A stretch of 64,000 nt of DNA from Poseidonibacter ostreae (GCF_009208075.1 NZ_WFKJ01000006.1:20005-84004); one strand, 5' to 3'; counted from the first letter of the stretch, positions 28,227 to 37,344 are shown. A program made the numbers and translations. The notes: generated by a model from the letters alone, not told the origin.

Positions 28227-28252
28227 TTATATAGTGATTTCTTTAATATCAG
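28227..28252. repeat. Left attachment repeat (attL) of the integrated element
   Basis: A copy of the last 26 bases of glyS, matching 37511-37536 with one mismatch; 19 bases, 28234-28252, are identical. On the minus strand it reads GAT ATT AAA GAA ATC ACT ATA TAA, i.e. the glyS C-terminus DIKEITI and stop, with one synonymous change (ACT for ACG). This is what a tyrosine integrase leaves when it inserts at a gene's 3' end. Confidence 0.85.
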
Positions 28253-28304
28253 TATTAATAGTATCAAGATAGCCACTATATCGATGTTATAAAACTAATA
28301 TATA

Positions 28305-28340
28305 CCCTACTTTTAATAGAATTTAGAAATAAAAGTAGGG
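28305..28340. repeat. Left-end hairpin with CCCTACTTTTA arms
   Basis: A perfect 11-bp inverted repeat, CCCTACTTTTA at 28305-28315 and TAAAAGTAGGG at 28330-28340. A near-identical hairpin lies at the right end (37365-37404). It could be a terminator for the leftward genes or an arm-type integrase site. Confidence 0.55.
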
Positions 28341-28342
28341 AT

Positions 28343-28633
28343 AATTTAAAGTGAACTATTCCATCAAAAGCTGTACAAGATAAGCTTATCACATACTAGC
28401 AATGATATTTTCATCCCTATACAATTAAAGCTATATTACTGCTAGAACCCTATGGGGGGGGGAATTGAAAATCTTCATAGTGATAGATAACCCCGTAGTT
28501 TTACACAATAAATTTAAGCACCTTAGGTAACATTAAGTTTAGAATTTGTTTTTACTTATATTGGAAAAGTAGTAAACTAAATATACATAATACAAAGACT
28601 CAATTTTTCTAAGAATTTTTGATATTTTAAGTA
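28343..28633. other. Non-coding stretch with a nine-G tract
   Basis: No ORF is supported. It contains a run of nine G at 28454-28462, striking in such AT-rich DNA, followed within 40 bases by a CCCC that could pair with it. It is less AT-rich than its surroundings, so a structured RNA or a decayed gene is possible. Confidence 0.4.
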
Positions 28634-29569
28634 TTAATATTTATTTTTATTACTTTCCCTACTAATCTTTTCAATCAAATTATATGTGTAATACATGTCT
28701 TTTCCATAAATTTTAAAAAATTGTTCATCTGAAATATCTTTTTTGAACTTTCGTAAGTTTTCATTTATTTTAGTTTCTTCTTCTATTAGTTTTTTTGTAT
28801 CTATAACATCAAATTTTATATCAAGATAATTTTCATATAGTTCTTTATATTGTTGCTTAACTTTATCTTCTTTTGCAAGCTTTTCCAATAAAAGAATAGA
28901 CATCGTCAAATTATCTAATAGTAAATCTCTTTCTTTCCTATTTTTTATTTTTTTCATATTTTTAAGTGCCTCTGATATAATAGAATTTTTTAACCCATAT
29001 ACAAATCTTCTATTATCATTATCAGACATACTTAAAACTTTCTCAACAACATTTAGATTGAATTCTTTTAGTTGAAATAAGAATGGTTTTGATAGCATCT
29101 TTTCTTTTGGATTAAAACTATTCTTTACACAATCTTTTTCTTCTAATATAAAAGAAAATAAAGGAAATTTATCATTCGAAATATATTGTATATTTTGCTT
29201 CATACCCAAATATAAAAGTTCTCTTGTGTCAGTTTTAAGACAATTAGTTTTTAACATTTGTACTTTTGCTAAATTTTTTAATTTTTTATAATTATTTATG
29301 ACCATTTCATTACCAAGCTTCTGCTGTTCTTCATAGCTATTTAAATTTAAAGAAGTTGCAGCGACGATATTAAGAGTATCTTTTATTGCAAAAACTCTTG
29401 TAATAGATAAATTTGGTGTAAGTTGTAATGGCAACATTTTTTGGAAACTTAAACTAAAGTCTTTGGTCATTTGGTATTTGTCATATGCATATAATAGATT
29501 ATTTGAAATCAAACAAAATAAAAATATATATTTAAGAATTTTTAATTTTTCTATAGTTATATATTTCAT
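28634..29569 (-). CDS. Secreted or membrane-anchored protein of unknown function (element cargo)
   Basis: A 311-residue protein with an N-terminal hydrophobic signal segment (residues about 11-28, ending LLYAYDK), then a soluble region with several Cys (NCLKT, KDCVK) and a Lys/Glu-rich helical C-terminus. No known domain is recognised. Its ATG overlaps the stop of the upstream membrane-protein gene by 4 bp, so the two are coupled. It is the last gene of the leftward set in the element. Confidence 0.7.
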   Translation of the reverse strand: MKYITIEKLKILKYIFLFCLISNNLLYAYDKYQMTKDFSLSFQKMLPLQLTPNLSITRVFAIKDTLNIVAATSLNLNSYEEQQKLGNEMVINNYKKLKNLAKVQMLKTNCLKTDTRELLYLGMKQNIQYISNDKFPLFSFILEEKDCVKNSFNPKEKMLSKPFLFQLKEFNLNVVEKVLSMSDNDNRRFVYGLKNSIISEALKNMKKIKNRKERDLLLDNLTMSILLLEKLAKEDKVKQQYKELYENYLDIKFDVIDTKKLIEEETKINENLRKFKKDISDEQFFKIYGKDMYYTYNLIEKISRESNKNKY

Positions 29570-30429
29570 GATAATTTCTTTTTTTCAAAATAGAAATCAA
29601 AATATTTTTCTTGTATTTTAAAGTATGTAGAAACTATTTTTTTAACATAATAACTTAAAATAATTGTACTTAAAATCATTGATAATATTAATGAAAAAAT
29701 ACTAAAGTAATAAATTGTATAGTTAACTTTCTCTGATAATAATTGTAATAAATATAACTCTTTTCTGTTAATATTTTTACTTTCATAATCATAAAGTTTA
29801 TTCGTTATTTCAGGGTAAAAAATACTTACAAAATTTAAACTATTACGAAATTGCCAAAAAAGATTTTCATTTTCATAAAGTTCTTTTTTGCCATAATCGC
29901 AATCTGTATTTCTTTTCTGATAACTATAGTTATACTTATCAAATTTATCTATATCATAAACAAGACATCTCTCGGTAAATGTATACCTTTCTTTTTCATA
30001 CATGTAGTATCTATCAGTCTCTACAAAATATATTATAATATAGGCCAATCCAATTAATGCAATTGAAACAGTAATTAATTTATTAAACAAATTTTTACTA
30101 TTTTCTATGTATGAATAGTCTTTATCTATTTTTGTCATGTAGTATTTTAATAAAAGATACAAATTTGAAGGAATAATAAACAATATAAATAATATTGATA
30201 AATAATACTTTATTCTTGTTTTAGAGTTTGGAATACTTGAGTTATTGTCTAGATTGAAATAGCCCATTTTATTTAATAATAAATCAAAAAGAAAAAATAA
30301 ACAACAAATTGTAAATGTAACAATGGAGAAAAGAAGTGCAATATTTTCACCAATATTATTAATTATTAGGACACTTAATATAACTAATAATAGAAGTAGT
30401 CCAATACTTATTTTTACTTTTTTCCCCAT
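29566..30429 (-). CDS. Multi-span membrane protein of unknown function (element cargo)
   Basis: A 287-residue protein with about five membrane segments: two near the N-terminus (residues 6-25 and 30-50), one near 70-95, one near 110-130 and one near 240-270. Between the last two is a Tyr/Asp-rich loop of about 100 residues with two Cys (RCLVYD, DCDYG), possibly periplasmic. It ends in a Lys-rich cytoplasmic tail. No family is recognised. It is translationally coupled to the secreted protein downstream. Confidence 0.7.
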   Translation of the reverse strand: MGKKVKISIGLLLLLVILSVLIINNIGENIALLFSIVTFTICCLFFLFDLLLNKMGYFNLDNNSSIPNSKTRIKYYLSILFILFIIPSNLYLLLKYYMTKIDKDYSYIENSKNLFNKLITVSIALIGLAYIIIYFVETDRYYMYEKERYTFTERCLVYDIDKFDKYNYSYQKRNTDCDYGKKELYENENLFWQFRNSLNFVSIFYPEITNKLYDYESKNINRKELYLLQLLSEKVNYTIYYFSIFSLILSMILSTIILSYYVKKIVSTYFKIQEKYFDFYFEKKKLS

Positions 30430-30476
30430 AATTTATTCCTTATTTTAAATATGCTAAGTAAAATTAATGAGTTTAA

Positions 30477-31061
30477 TCATATTTTATTTAGAAAACCTTT
30501 TAATTTCTCTTTGTTTTCTTTGTTTTTTTCTTCTAGCTTTTTCTGCTTTAGTTCTTTCTCAAAAATTTTAACTTCTTTTTCTAAATTTTTATCAATAAGA
30601 CCATAGGTAAAATTATACTCTTCATTAAAAGTATTTTTGTGACCCGAACAACCTGTGTAGACTTGTATATGTTTATTTTTAGTTTTAAATTCAAATCTCA
30701 CATAGGGTAGAGACTTTACGCGTTTAAGTTTTTTATATTTTTGCATTAAAGTATTTTCTATCATTTTATTTGCACTAGAACATTCTTCTATGCTATTAAA
30801 TTTAATACTAAATGCTTTAATTCTAAATACTTTATTACTTTTTTTTGAAACATCAAATATCAAACTCTCAAACATTTTGTTATAAGTAATAGGTTTTAAT
30901 AAATAAGTATCTACAGTATCTGCATCGGAGAAACCATACCTTTGTTCCATGCTATTCCAGATTTTAGCTTTTTCACTTAGTTTCACACCTAATACATCAT
31001 TAGGATATTCACTTCCATAAACTAAATTAATTAAAATTAAAAATAAAAAAAATTTCTTCAT
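30477..31061 (-). CDS. Exported protein with coiled-coil tail, function unknown (element cargo)
   Basis: A 194-residue protein with a cleavable-looking signal peptide (MKKFFLFLILINLVYGSEY). The mature part has two Cys (EECSS and TGCSG) that could form a disulfide, and the last 40 residues are a Lys/Glu-rich coiled coil. I recognise no domain. It precedes the membrane protein and the secreted protein on the same strand, and the three may form one envelope-located unit. Confidence 0.68.
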   Translation of the reverse strand: MKKFFLFLILINLVYGSEYPNDVLGVKLSEKAKIWNSMEQRYGFSDADTVDTYLLKPITYNKMFESLIFDVSKKSNKVFRIKAFSIKFNSIEECSSANKMIENTLMQKYKKLKRVKSLPYVRFEFKTKNKHIQVYTGCSGHKNTFNEEYNFTYGLIDKNLEKEVKIFEKELKQKKLEEKNKENKEKLKGFLNKI

Positions 31062-31188
31062 TACAACATCCTAATAATTATTCATGTTAATTTCTAATTG
31101 ATTTTATTTTCATATTCTATAATATTATTTCTTTACTAGTGATTATTAACTAAGTATGGTAATAGAATATATTAACACTCAATTTATT

Positions 31189-31692
31189 TTATATTATTTT
31201 TTCAAATATTTTTTTCCCAATTTTTAACGTCAGCTGTAGGTTATCACGACTTGAACTATCTGCATAATACCTCAATCTTCTGTAGCAAACATCAGAATAA
31301 ATATCACCATTAGCTTTAATGTATTTATCCATTATATATAAAAGTTTTGCAGTTTTTGCTTTATATCTTTTAGTTTTAAATTTGCCATTCATGATAAGGT
31401 CAATTTGATTAACTAAGTGTTCTGTAACAAGTGGATAGAACTTTTTCCATTCATCACCTATAACTCTTAAGTCACCAGTATATTGTGTGAATAAAGTACC
31501 TCTAATAAGATGATTTCTGCAAGGGGAACATAATTCTTTATATCTAAAGTTTAAAGGCTTTTGGCATACCTTACAATAACCATAGGAGAGTGTTTTGCAT
31601 CCTTGCTGTTTATTAGCATTAATTAGGTCATGTTCTTTTTGGTTAAGTAGGATATAACTAGGTTGTCTAAATGGTGCAGTGTAAATACTCAA
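31189..31692 (-). CDS. Zinc-finger-like protein of unknown function
   Basis: A 167-residue protein. Two CxxC pairs near residues 40-58 (CKVC and CSPC) form a likely zinc ribbon; the rest is basic and helical with no membrane segment. The ribbon suggests nucleic-acid or protein binding. It overlaps the upstream 68-residue gene by 4 bp (ATGA), indicating coupling. Confidence 0.65.
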   Translation of the reverse strand: MSIYTAPFRQPSYILLNQKEHDLINANKQQGCKTLSYGYCKVCQKPLNFRYKELCSPCRNHLIRGTLFTQYTGDLRVIGDEWKKFYPLVTEHLVNQIDLIMNGKFKTKRYKAKTAKLLYIMDKYIKANGDIYSDVCYRRLRYYADSSSRDNLQLTLKIGKKIFEKII

Positions 31693-31895
31693 TGTTTCTT
31701 AAACTTATTATTGACTGTTGATTGTTCTTGAAGTAACTCACAAATTAGATGATGAAAATCATCTTCTAAATAAAAGTAATCTTCACTATCTACTACATCG
31801 CTATCTAGTAAGTTTTTAAGTTGATAGTTTAATAAGTCAACCACTTTCTTTTTGTTCTGTTCATTAAGTGCTTTAAAGTATCTATATTCAATCAT
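31689..31895 (-). CDS. Small acidic protein of unknown function
   Basis: A 68-residue protein, acidic in the middle (SDVVDSEDYFYLEDDFHH), without a signal peptide or known motif. It is the first gene downstream of the repeat-rich non-coding region and is coupled to the zinc-finger gene by a 4-bp overlap. It could be a regulator or phage-type small protein; there is no direct evidence. Confidence 0.6.
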   Translation of the reverse strand: MIEYRYFKALNEQNKKKVVDLLNYQLKNLLDSDVVDSEDYFYLEDDFHHLICELLQEQSTVNNKFKKH

Positions 31896-31940
31896 TTTAA
31901 GTCTCCATATAATATAGTATTATAACATATTTTATATGTA

Positions 31941-32138
31941 TTTAAGTGGTTTGTAATAGCATTTTTAGTGGGCTGTAAATCTGTTTTTTTAGTATTCTTA
32001 GTAAGTTTTAGATTTTTCAGACTTTTAAAATATTTCAATAGATAAAGTACCGCTAATATTTACACAATAAGTTCCACAAGTACCACAAATAGGTAAAGTG
32101 CTGAAAATACTAAAGATACTATAAATACTTAAAAATCT
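31941..32138. repeat. Repeat-rich non-coding region, candidate origin of the element
   Basis: From 32067 to 32138 the sequence can be cut into eight degenerate 9-mers of the form xxAAxTACY, the clearest being GAAAATACT, AAAGATACT and ATAAATACT at 32103-32129 with exact 9-bp spacing. At 31991-32026 four units of the opposite sense (AGTATTCTT, AGTAAGTTT and two variants) are spaced 9-10 bp. A longer direct repeat (AGTGG, two bases, TGTAA) occurs at 31945 and 31967. This looks like iterons next to the replication gene. Confidence 0.5.
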
Positions 32139-32158
32139 AAAAATACAGATATTTAGGG

Positions 32159-32185
32159 GAGTAAGTATAAAAAATACACTTACTC
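32159..32185 (-). terminator. Terminator of the replication gene
   Basis: An 8-bp stem GAGTAAGT/ACTTACTC around an A/T loop, located 5-31 bp after the stop of the primase-helicase gene on the minus strand. The T-rich loop and short downstream tract make it a moderate call. Confidence 0.55.
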
Positions 32186-32190
32186 AATAA

Positions 32191-34179
32191 TTAGTCTAAG
32201 AAGCTAAAATCTTCTTGTGGAATTAAACTGTAACTGTATTGGTTTTTCCCATCTGAACTTGTGATTTTAGTTCTTTGCCAACAGTGATTTATTAGAGTAA
32301 CTAAGAAACCTCTAGCCTTGTCTCTACCCATAGATGAATTATCTTGTATAAATTCAACTAATGCCTTTTGTGATGTTGTTCCATTCATAATTGCATCATT
32401 AACATCTTCTACTAAAGTTTGATTTGCTTGTACTAAGATATTTCTTTTTAATAATAATCTTGTATCAATAACATTATCAATTTTTTCAGCAGTATAGTTA
32501 TCTCTATCAAACTTAAAACTCAATATTTTAGCACCATTAACTGCCCTTACTTTATCTCCCTCTAATGTTGCATATCTTGTGGAAGCATGAATATCTCCAT
32601 CATCATACAAGTAGTAGAGTGTGTCACAATCAGCTTTTACATCATTAGTACCATCATAAACTAAATTACCATCTTCATTTAGATGTTTATTTGCGTGTGC
32701 TAAAGTTAGTACTGTTCCACCTTTTGCTGTAATCTTTCTCATGATGTTGTAAAATCTTTTTACAGAGTCCTTACCAAGAACATCAACAAACTTTTTAAAG
32801 GTATCTACTACTAATACTAATTTAGACAGATTTTCTTCTGTATCTGCTAAGTTACTGATATCTTTTAATATGTCTTCTGCTGAAACTCCAACATTGGCAA
32901 ATGATGCCATTACATCAAAGCCGCATTTAAAACCAGTTTCTGACATATCTTTATAGTTGTTCATATTTGCATCTTCGAAGATATATAATAATTGATATCC
33001 ATTTTGTGCAATTTGCTTTGCCCAATGTTTAGCAAGTAGAGTTTTACCACCATTCGGTCTTGCAACAATTACAGTAATATGACCTTTAAATAAAATTTCA
33101 TCCACAATATTTATTTCATTTTTTTCCATATTTTTTAGTCTTTCCTTACTCATACTGTATTTATTAATCAATGAAGAAATACTGTTAACAAATGGTTTGC
33201 TATTATTTGCAACATCAAAATCATTAACATTAAATAGTTTTTCAACTGCTTTTTTAATAGTTCTTTTGATGTAATCATCTCTATCATATTTATTAGGATT
33301 ATCTGTACTTTTTGAAACTCTTATTTCATGTAAACCTTTTAGCTTAATAGCAGTTCTAACTTCTTCTATTGTAGGAACACAATCAAGATTTTTAGTATTA
33401 GTTCTAGTTTCTTGGATAAAATCAGATATAAATGCAAAATCAATTGAACTCATATCATCAGTATCAATTAGTTCAATGTTATCAACAATTGTTTTAATCT
33501 CATTCGTAGCAATACTATTATTCACTTGTGGAAAATCTACATTTGAAAAAATATCATCTTCTTCACCATAAATATCAATTCCAAATTCATTATTAAAATA
33601 TTCTGCATTGTATTTTGAATCAGTATTTTTAATTAGTTTTGCCTTGGTTGGTTCTTTAGAATAACCTTTTGCTAGTTTTTTTAGTGTTGGATAGTTAAAA
33701 GTATTTGGTAATCTCATTATTCTATCAACATTATGAGTACCTTTATCAGCACCATACTCCCTAAAATAGTTTATCAAACCTTTATTTATTGTTTCTACTT
33801 CTTCTTGGTTTAACTGTTCACTAAGTCTCCAAAACAATCCAATACCATTGCCACTATCAATTGCAAAAGTACAATCAATATCATCTGCTAATTCAAGTAA
33901 TTTGCGTCTCATTTCTTGTGAAAATTTACCATCAGCAACTGGGTCTAAATCAAGATGTGCATATAGTATCTCAACAATATCAGATTTTTTAGGTTTTTGC
34001 TTTACTTCATTAACAACTGCATTAACACTAAAGTATATGTTGTAATCTTTGTTGTTGTATTTCTCAATGTTTGTTACATCAATTACAGGAGTACCTTTTT
34101 TTTCTTTTGAATGAATTGCTACAATGGTCGGAGGATATTCCTCTGACCAAATATCTATAAAGTTATTAAAACTCATCAC
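32191..34179 (-). CDS. Primase-helicase replication protein (AEP-like primase plus RepA-type AAA ATPase)
   Basis: A 662-residue fusion. The N-terminal 200 residues resemble archaeo-eukaryotic-type or RepB-like primases: HLDLDP (metal-binding acids), SGNGIGLFWRL and DRIMRLPNTFNYP. The C-terminal half is a RepA/RecA-like ATPase, with a P-loop ARPNGGKT, the Walker B-like LVLVVDTFKKF, and an LAHANKH sensor. This is the standard plan of satellite and plasmid replication proteins that prime and unwind their own origin. It probably acts on the adjacent repeat region. It overlaps the upstream 154-residue gene by 14 bp. Confidence 0.82.
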   Translation of the reverse strand: MMSFNNFIDIWSEEYPPTIVAIHSKEKKGTPVIDVTNIEKYNNKDYNIYFSVNAVVNEVKQKPKKSDIVEILYAHLDLDPVADGKFSQEMRRKLLELADDIDCTFAIDSGNGIGLFWRLSEQLNQEEVETINKGLINYFREYGADKGTHNVDRIMRLPNTFNYPTLKKLAKGYSKEPTKAKLIKNTDSKYNAEYFNNEFGIDIYGEEDDIFSNVDFPQVNNSIATNEIKTIVDNIELIDTDDMSSIDFAFISDFIQETRTNTKNLDCVPTIEEVRTAIKLKGLHEIRVSKSTDNPNKYDRDDYIKRTIKKAVEKLFNVNDFDVANNSKPFVNSISSLINKYSMSKERLKNMEKNEINIVDEILFKGHITVIVARPNGGKTLLAKHWAKQIAQNGYQLLYIFEDANMNNYKDMSETGFKCGFDVMASFANVGVSAEDILKDISNLADTEENLSKLVLVVDTFKKFVDVLGKDSVKRFYNIMRKITAKGGTVLTLAHANKHLNEDGNLVYDGTNDVKADCDTLYYLYDDGDIHASTRYATLEGDKVRAVNGAKILSFKFDRDNYTAEKIDNVIDTRLLLKRNILVQANQTLVEDVNDAIMNGTTSQKALVEFIQDNSSMGRDKARGFLVTLINHCWQRTKITSSDGKNQYSYSLIPQEDFSFLD

Positions 34180-34630
34180 TATGTTCTCTTAAACCATCAT
34201 AAGCTTTAACTGTATCTGTTGGTTCTATTTTTAAAGATATGCTATAATCCACAAATAAGATTGTCTCTAGAATACTTAATGGAGTAATATTACTAACTGT
34301 TGGATATTCTTGTCTAAATGCTTTCTTATTAATGGTAGAGGCTTTATGAATTGCGGCAACAATCTCATCACTTCTACCATCTAAACTTAGTTCAACTAGT
34401 TTTGCAAATTTATCTAATCCACAAGGTCTCCATTTAAACATTTCGTTTGAAACAAGCAGTTGTGCAACGGCATCATCTGGATTATTGTAGAACATTTGAA
34501 GTGCATTATAAGTGTTAGAGTTAATTTTGATTGTTCCAAATCTTATTCTAGGTCTAAAAGCATCAAATACTTTAAATTCCCAATCACTCATACTTGTGAT
34601 GTAATTTGTGAATTCTAATTTATTACTCAT
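34166..34630 (-). CDS. Hypothetical protein of the integrated element
   Basis: A 154-residue soluble protein with a basic N-terminal half and no motif I recognise. It lies between the HTH gene and the primase-helicase, overlapping the latter by 14 bp, so it is probably translated in the same replication operon. A replication-accessory or regulatory role is a guess from position only. Confidence 0.62.
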   Translation of the reverse strand: MSNKLEFTNYITSMSDWEFKVFDAFRPRIRFGTIKINSNTYNALQMFYNNPDDAVAQLLVSNEMFKWRPCGLDKFAKLVELSLDGRSDEIVAAIHKASTINKKAFRQEYPTVSNITPLSILETILFVDYSISLKIEPTDTVKAYDGLREHSDEF

Positions 34631-34631
34631 C

Positions 34632-34817
34632 TTACACCTCTTCTACTTTCACTGTATTAGATTGAATATAATCCTCAATAACAGCATCACTGATAAATAC
34701 TTTTGCACCGACTTTTACATATTCAAGTTTCTTATTGAATATTAATTTTTTAATCATAGGTACACTGATACCTTTTCTTTCAGATTGTTCTTTGATTGGA
34801 CGAATTTTATTTTCCAT
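34632..34817 (-). CDS. AlpA/excisionase-like HTH DNA-binding protein
   Basis: A 61-residue protein made of one MerR-like winged HTH (HTH_17 pattern): SVPMIKKLIFNKKLEYVKVG then a VFISDAVIEDYI helix. Such proteins act as excisionase or as AlpA-type activators in satellites. It heads the operon with the 154-residue gene and the replication gene and is downstream of the terminator of the 306-residue gene, so it likely has its own promoter. Confidence 0.75.
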   Translation of the reverse strand: MENKIRPIKEQSERKGISVPMIKKLIFNKKLEYVKVGAKVFISDAVIEDYIQSNTVKVEEV

Positions 34818-34928
34818 AATAACTCCTTTATATCATGGTATTATTAGTATCAATCAAGATAACTAGCTTGTCTGGTTTATCTTTTGATATGACTAATTAT
34901 AAAAAGTTGGAGTATGTAGAATTGTAGA

Positions 34929-34957
34929 AAATATACCCTCAGGCAAGGTTATATTTA
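34929..34957 (-). terminator. Terminator of the integrase operon
   Basis: AATATACCC pairs with GGTTATATT (one mismatch) around a loop of about nine bases, immediately after the stop of the 306-residue gene on the minus strand and followed by a short T tract. It separates the integrase transcript from the replication operon. Confidence 0.6.
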
Positions 34958-35875
34958 GTTTTTTAGAAGTTTTTTATAGGTTTGAAGAAGTATCCCTGCA
35001 ATTTCTTTCGCATTTGACAGTTTAGTTCCAATTAATACAAGTCTATTTTCTATCTCATCTCTTAACGGTTCGAATATCCTTTTTTCTTTACTAAGTGGTC
35101 TATTTATGAATATTTTACTATTGTTGAGGTTAAAAATATACTTATCGTTACACTCAAAATATTTTAAACTTCTTACTAATGGTATTTTGTATCGTGTGAG
35201 TCTTAATGAACCATCACTTAAATATGTTATATACAAAGAATAAGATTGAATATATTTCTTAAAGGGTAATGAACCAATCTTTATTTCCACACCTTTTAAG
35301 CATACATCATCAATATTCATTTTCTCTATTGCCTTTTTAGCATCTCTTGAATGATTTTTAACATCCAAAAATCTAAATGTTTTTAAATCATCTCTTATTG
35401 TTGATACTATACTTTCATAATCTACGTAATGGTATAGGAGATAAACTTCCAAAATGTTAGTGATAGCAGTTCTTCTAGTGAGTTTATTTATAAGTTCATC
35501 TTTAAAATCCATATCCTGATATTCCATATTAGGACATTCTGGAATCATTGCGTCTAAAGTATTGCGAATTAGGTCTTTTTCATATAGTTTTTTATAAATA
35601 GAGTTAATTTTTTCTATTGCTTTTTCAATTCCTTTTTTTCTATTTGGATTATTAATTGATTTTAATTTAATTTGATATGGACTATTAAGTAAATCTTCTA
35701 AACTATATGTTTCAACTTGCATTAAATCAAAGAAATCAATAAATGCTATTTCATATACAGTTAATCCCTCTTTACTATTCCAATCATGATATTGTGTATC
35801 TATTATTTTTGCTTCAAGTTCATAAATAAAATCATTAGGTTCTAAAAGTATCTCTTCAATCTGCATTATTGTCAT
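34955..35875 (-). CDS. Hypothetical protein coupled to the integrase
   Basis: A 306-residue soluble protein, rich in Lys, Ile and Glu, with no domain I recognise. Its ATG overlaps the integrase stop by 4 bp (ATGA), so the two are coupled and the protein may act in recombination or its control. The last 80 residues look like a separate helical module. Function unknown. Confidence 0.65.
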   Translation of the reverse strand: MTIMQIEEILLEPNDFIYELEAKIIDTQYHDWNSKEGLTVYEIAFIDFFDLMQVETYSLEDLLNSPYQIKLKSINNPNRKKGIEKAIEKINSIYKKLYEKDLIRNTLDAMIPECPNMEYQDMDFKDELINKLTRRTAITNILEVYLLYHYVDYESIVSTIRDDLKTFRFLDVKNHSRDAKKAIEKMNIDDVCLKGVEIKIGSLPFKKYIQSYSLYITYLSDGSLRLTRYKIPLVRSLKYFECNDKYIFNLNNSKIFINRPLSKEKRIFEPLRDEIENRLVLIGTKLSNAKEIAGILLQTYKKLLKN

Positions 35876-37344
35876 TTTAATTTTCTCCCTTCTAAAACAT
35901 CTATTGCATATGCTATAACCTCATTACTAGCTTTAGGATACATTTCTTTAAGTCTTGTAGTATTGGCTTTAGTTTGTTCTAGAACATCTAAGTCAATAAT
36001 ATCATCTTGTATCAATAATGTTTGTTCAAACTTTTGTTGTGCTTTAATAGCTTGATTAGCACCACCTTCTGCATAAGATGCCTCTGTAGTAGAGACCTTT
36101 TGATGTGATAGCATCTTGGAAACTTCATAAATATCTGCACCGGCATCAAGTGCTGTTTGTGCTACCATAGAACGAATATCATGCAAAACCATATCATAGA
36201 TGCCTATACTCCTCATTGCATTCTTAAAGTGTTCTAGCATCTGTCTACTTTCAATTCTAAAGATTCTACCACTCTTCGTATCTTGTGCTTTTATTGCAGT
36301 TATAAGTGCTGGAGTTAGTTTAAATGTAAAATTTCTATTGGTTTTAGCATATTTTGAAAGTATGGTATATGTACCTTTTTCATAATTAATTTGTTCATGT
36401 TCCAAATACAATACTTCATTCACTCTTCTACCGGTTAGTAAAAACCTAAAAACTCCATTGGCTTTCTTATGTTGATAATTTATTAATGCTTCAACAATCT
36501 TTGCAGTTACTTCTACTGGTTTATTGTATTTTCTATTACCAGTTTCAACCTTAGGCATTCCTATCTTTTTCCAGTTCAATACCCTATCATTTTGTTCCAG
36601 TAGTGGTTTTAGTATTCGTTTAATACCAGCAATAGTATTGTTGGCTTTAGCAGCATTTTTTGCATCAGTAATTATTGCTTGTACATCATCCTCAGTTACT
36701 TCTGATGGTTTCTTTGAACCAATAGCTATTGATATATAGTTTCTGTAGTTTAATCCATATACTCTAAGTGTGTTAGGTTTTCTACCTTGTGCTTTCAGTT
36801 TATTGATATACTTTTCAAAACAGTAATCTAAATCACCATCTGGTTTAGATTCTACTTTGGTAATCTTTTCAATTTTTAAAGTACCTTTAGTTTTTAGTGC
36901 TTCAATCATATTACTTTTTTTAGGTATTATTGATTCTACAGCTTTTGTAATACTAGTACCTTTTGGAATATTGAAAGTTCTTTTCCCTCTACATCTTTTA
37001 TTGTTGTACATAACTTCAACTGCTACTTGTATTTGATAAGTTCTATTAGGTGGTGCTGTGATACCTTTAGAAGTATATTTCACTTCTTTTGGTTCTAAGA
37101 GTAAATACATCCCTTGTGAACGCTTGTCACCTGCAGCTAATTTTATTTTATATGGTTTAGTTTTGCTGTTAGAGTTAATCTTAGATGGTACTATTTTTCT
37201 TTGTTTATAGTTCTGTTCTTTAATAGCTACTATTGCCTCTTTTACACTTGCATCATTAGCTTTAGCAGAACCATCTGTTAAAGCATCTATTACATTAAAA
37301 CCAGTTTGAACTGTATCTAATCGTTTATCTTCTGAAGTACCCAT
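35872..37344 (-). CDS. Tyrosine integrase of the element
   Basis: A 490-residue phage-type integrase. The catalytic set is complete: R307 in TGRRVNE, a lysine about 331, H388-x-x-R391 (LHDIR), H414 (LSHQK) and the nucleophile Y424 (ASYAE). The N-terminal 170 residues are an arm-binding region with basic stretches; a core-binding SAM-like domain follows (about 171-270). It ends about 170 bp from the right attachment repeat in glyS, the classical position of an integrase beside its own att site. Confidence 0.92.
   Translation of the reverse strand: MGTSEDKRLDTVQTGFNVIDALTDGSAKANDASVKEAIVAIKEQNYKQRKIVPSKINSNSKTKPYKIKLAAGDKRSQGMYLLLEPKEVKYTSKGITAPPNRTYQIQVAVEVMYNNKRCRGKRTFNIPKGTSITKAVESIIPKKSNMIEALKTKGTLKIEKITKVESKPDGDLDYCFEKYINKLKAQGRKPNTLRVYGLNYRNYISIAIGSKKPSEVTEDDVQAIITDAKNAAKANNTIAGIKRILKPLLEQNDRVLNWKKIGMPKVETGNRKYNKPVEVTAKIVEALINYQHKKANGVFRFLLTGRRVNEVLYLEHEQINYEKGTYTILSKYAKTNRNFTFKLTPALITAIKAQDTKSGRIFRIESRQMLEHFKNAMRSIGIYDMVLHDIRSMVAQTALDAGADIYEVSKMLSHQKVSTTEASYAEGGANQAIKAQQKFEQTLLIQDDIIDLDVLEQTKANTTRLKEMYPKASNEVIAYAIDVLEGRKLK

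Noticed and set aside
31941..32138. CRISPR array
   Set aside because: Repeats are 9 bp, degenerate and without unique spacers; no cas gene is present in the window.
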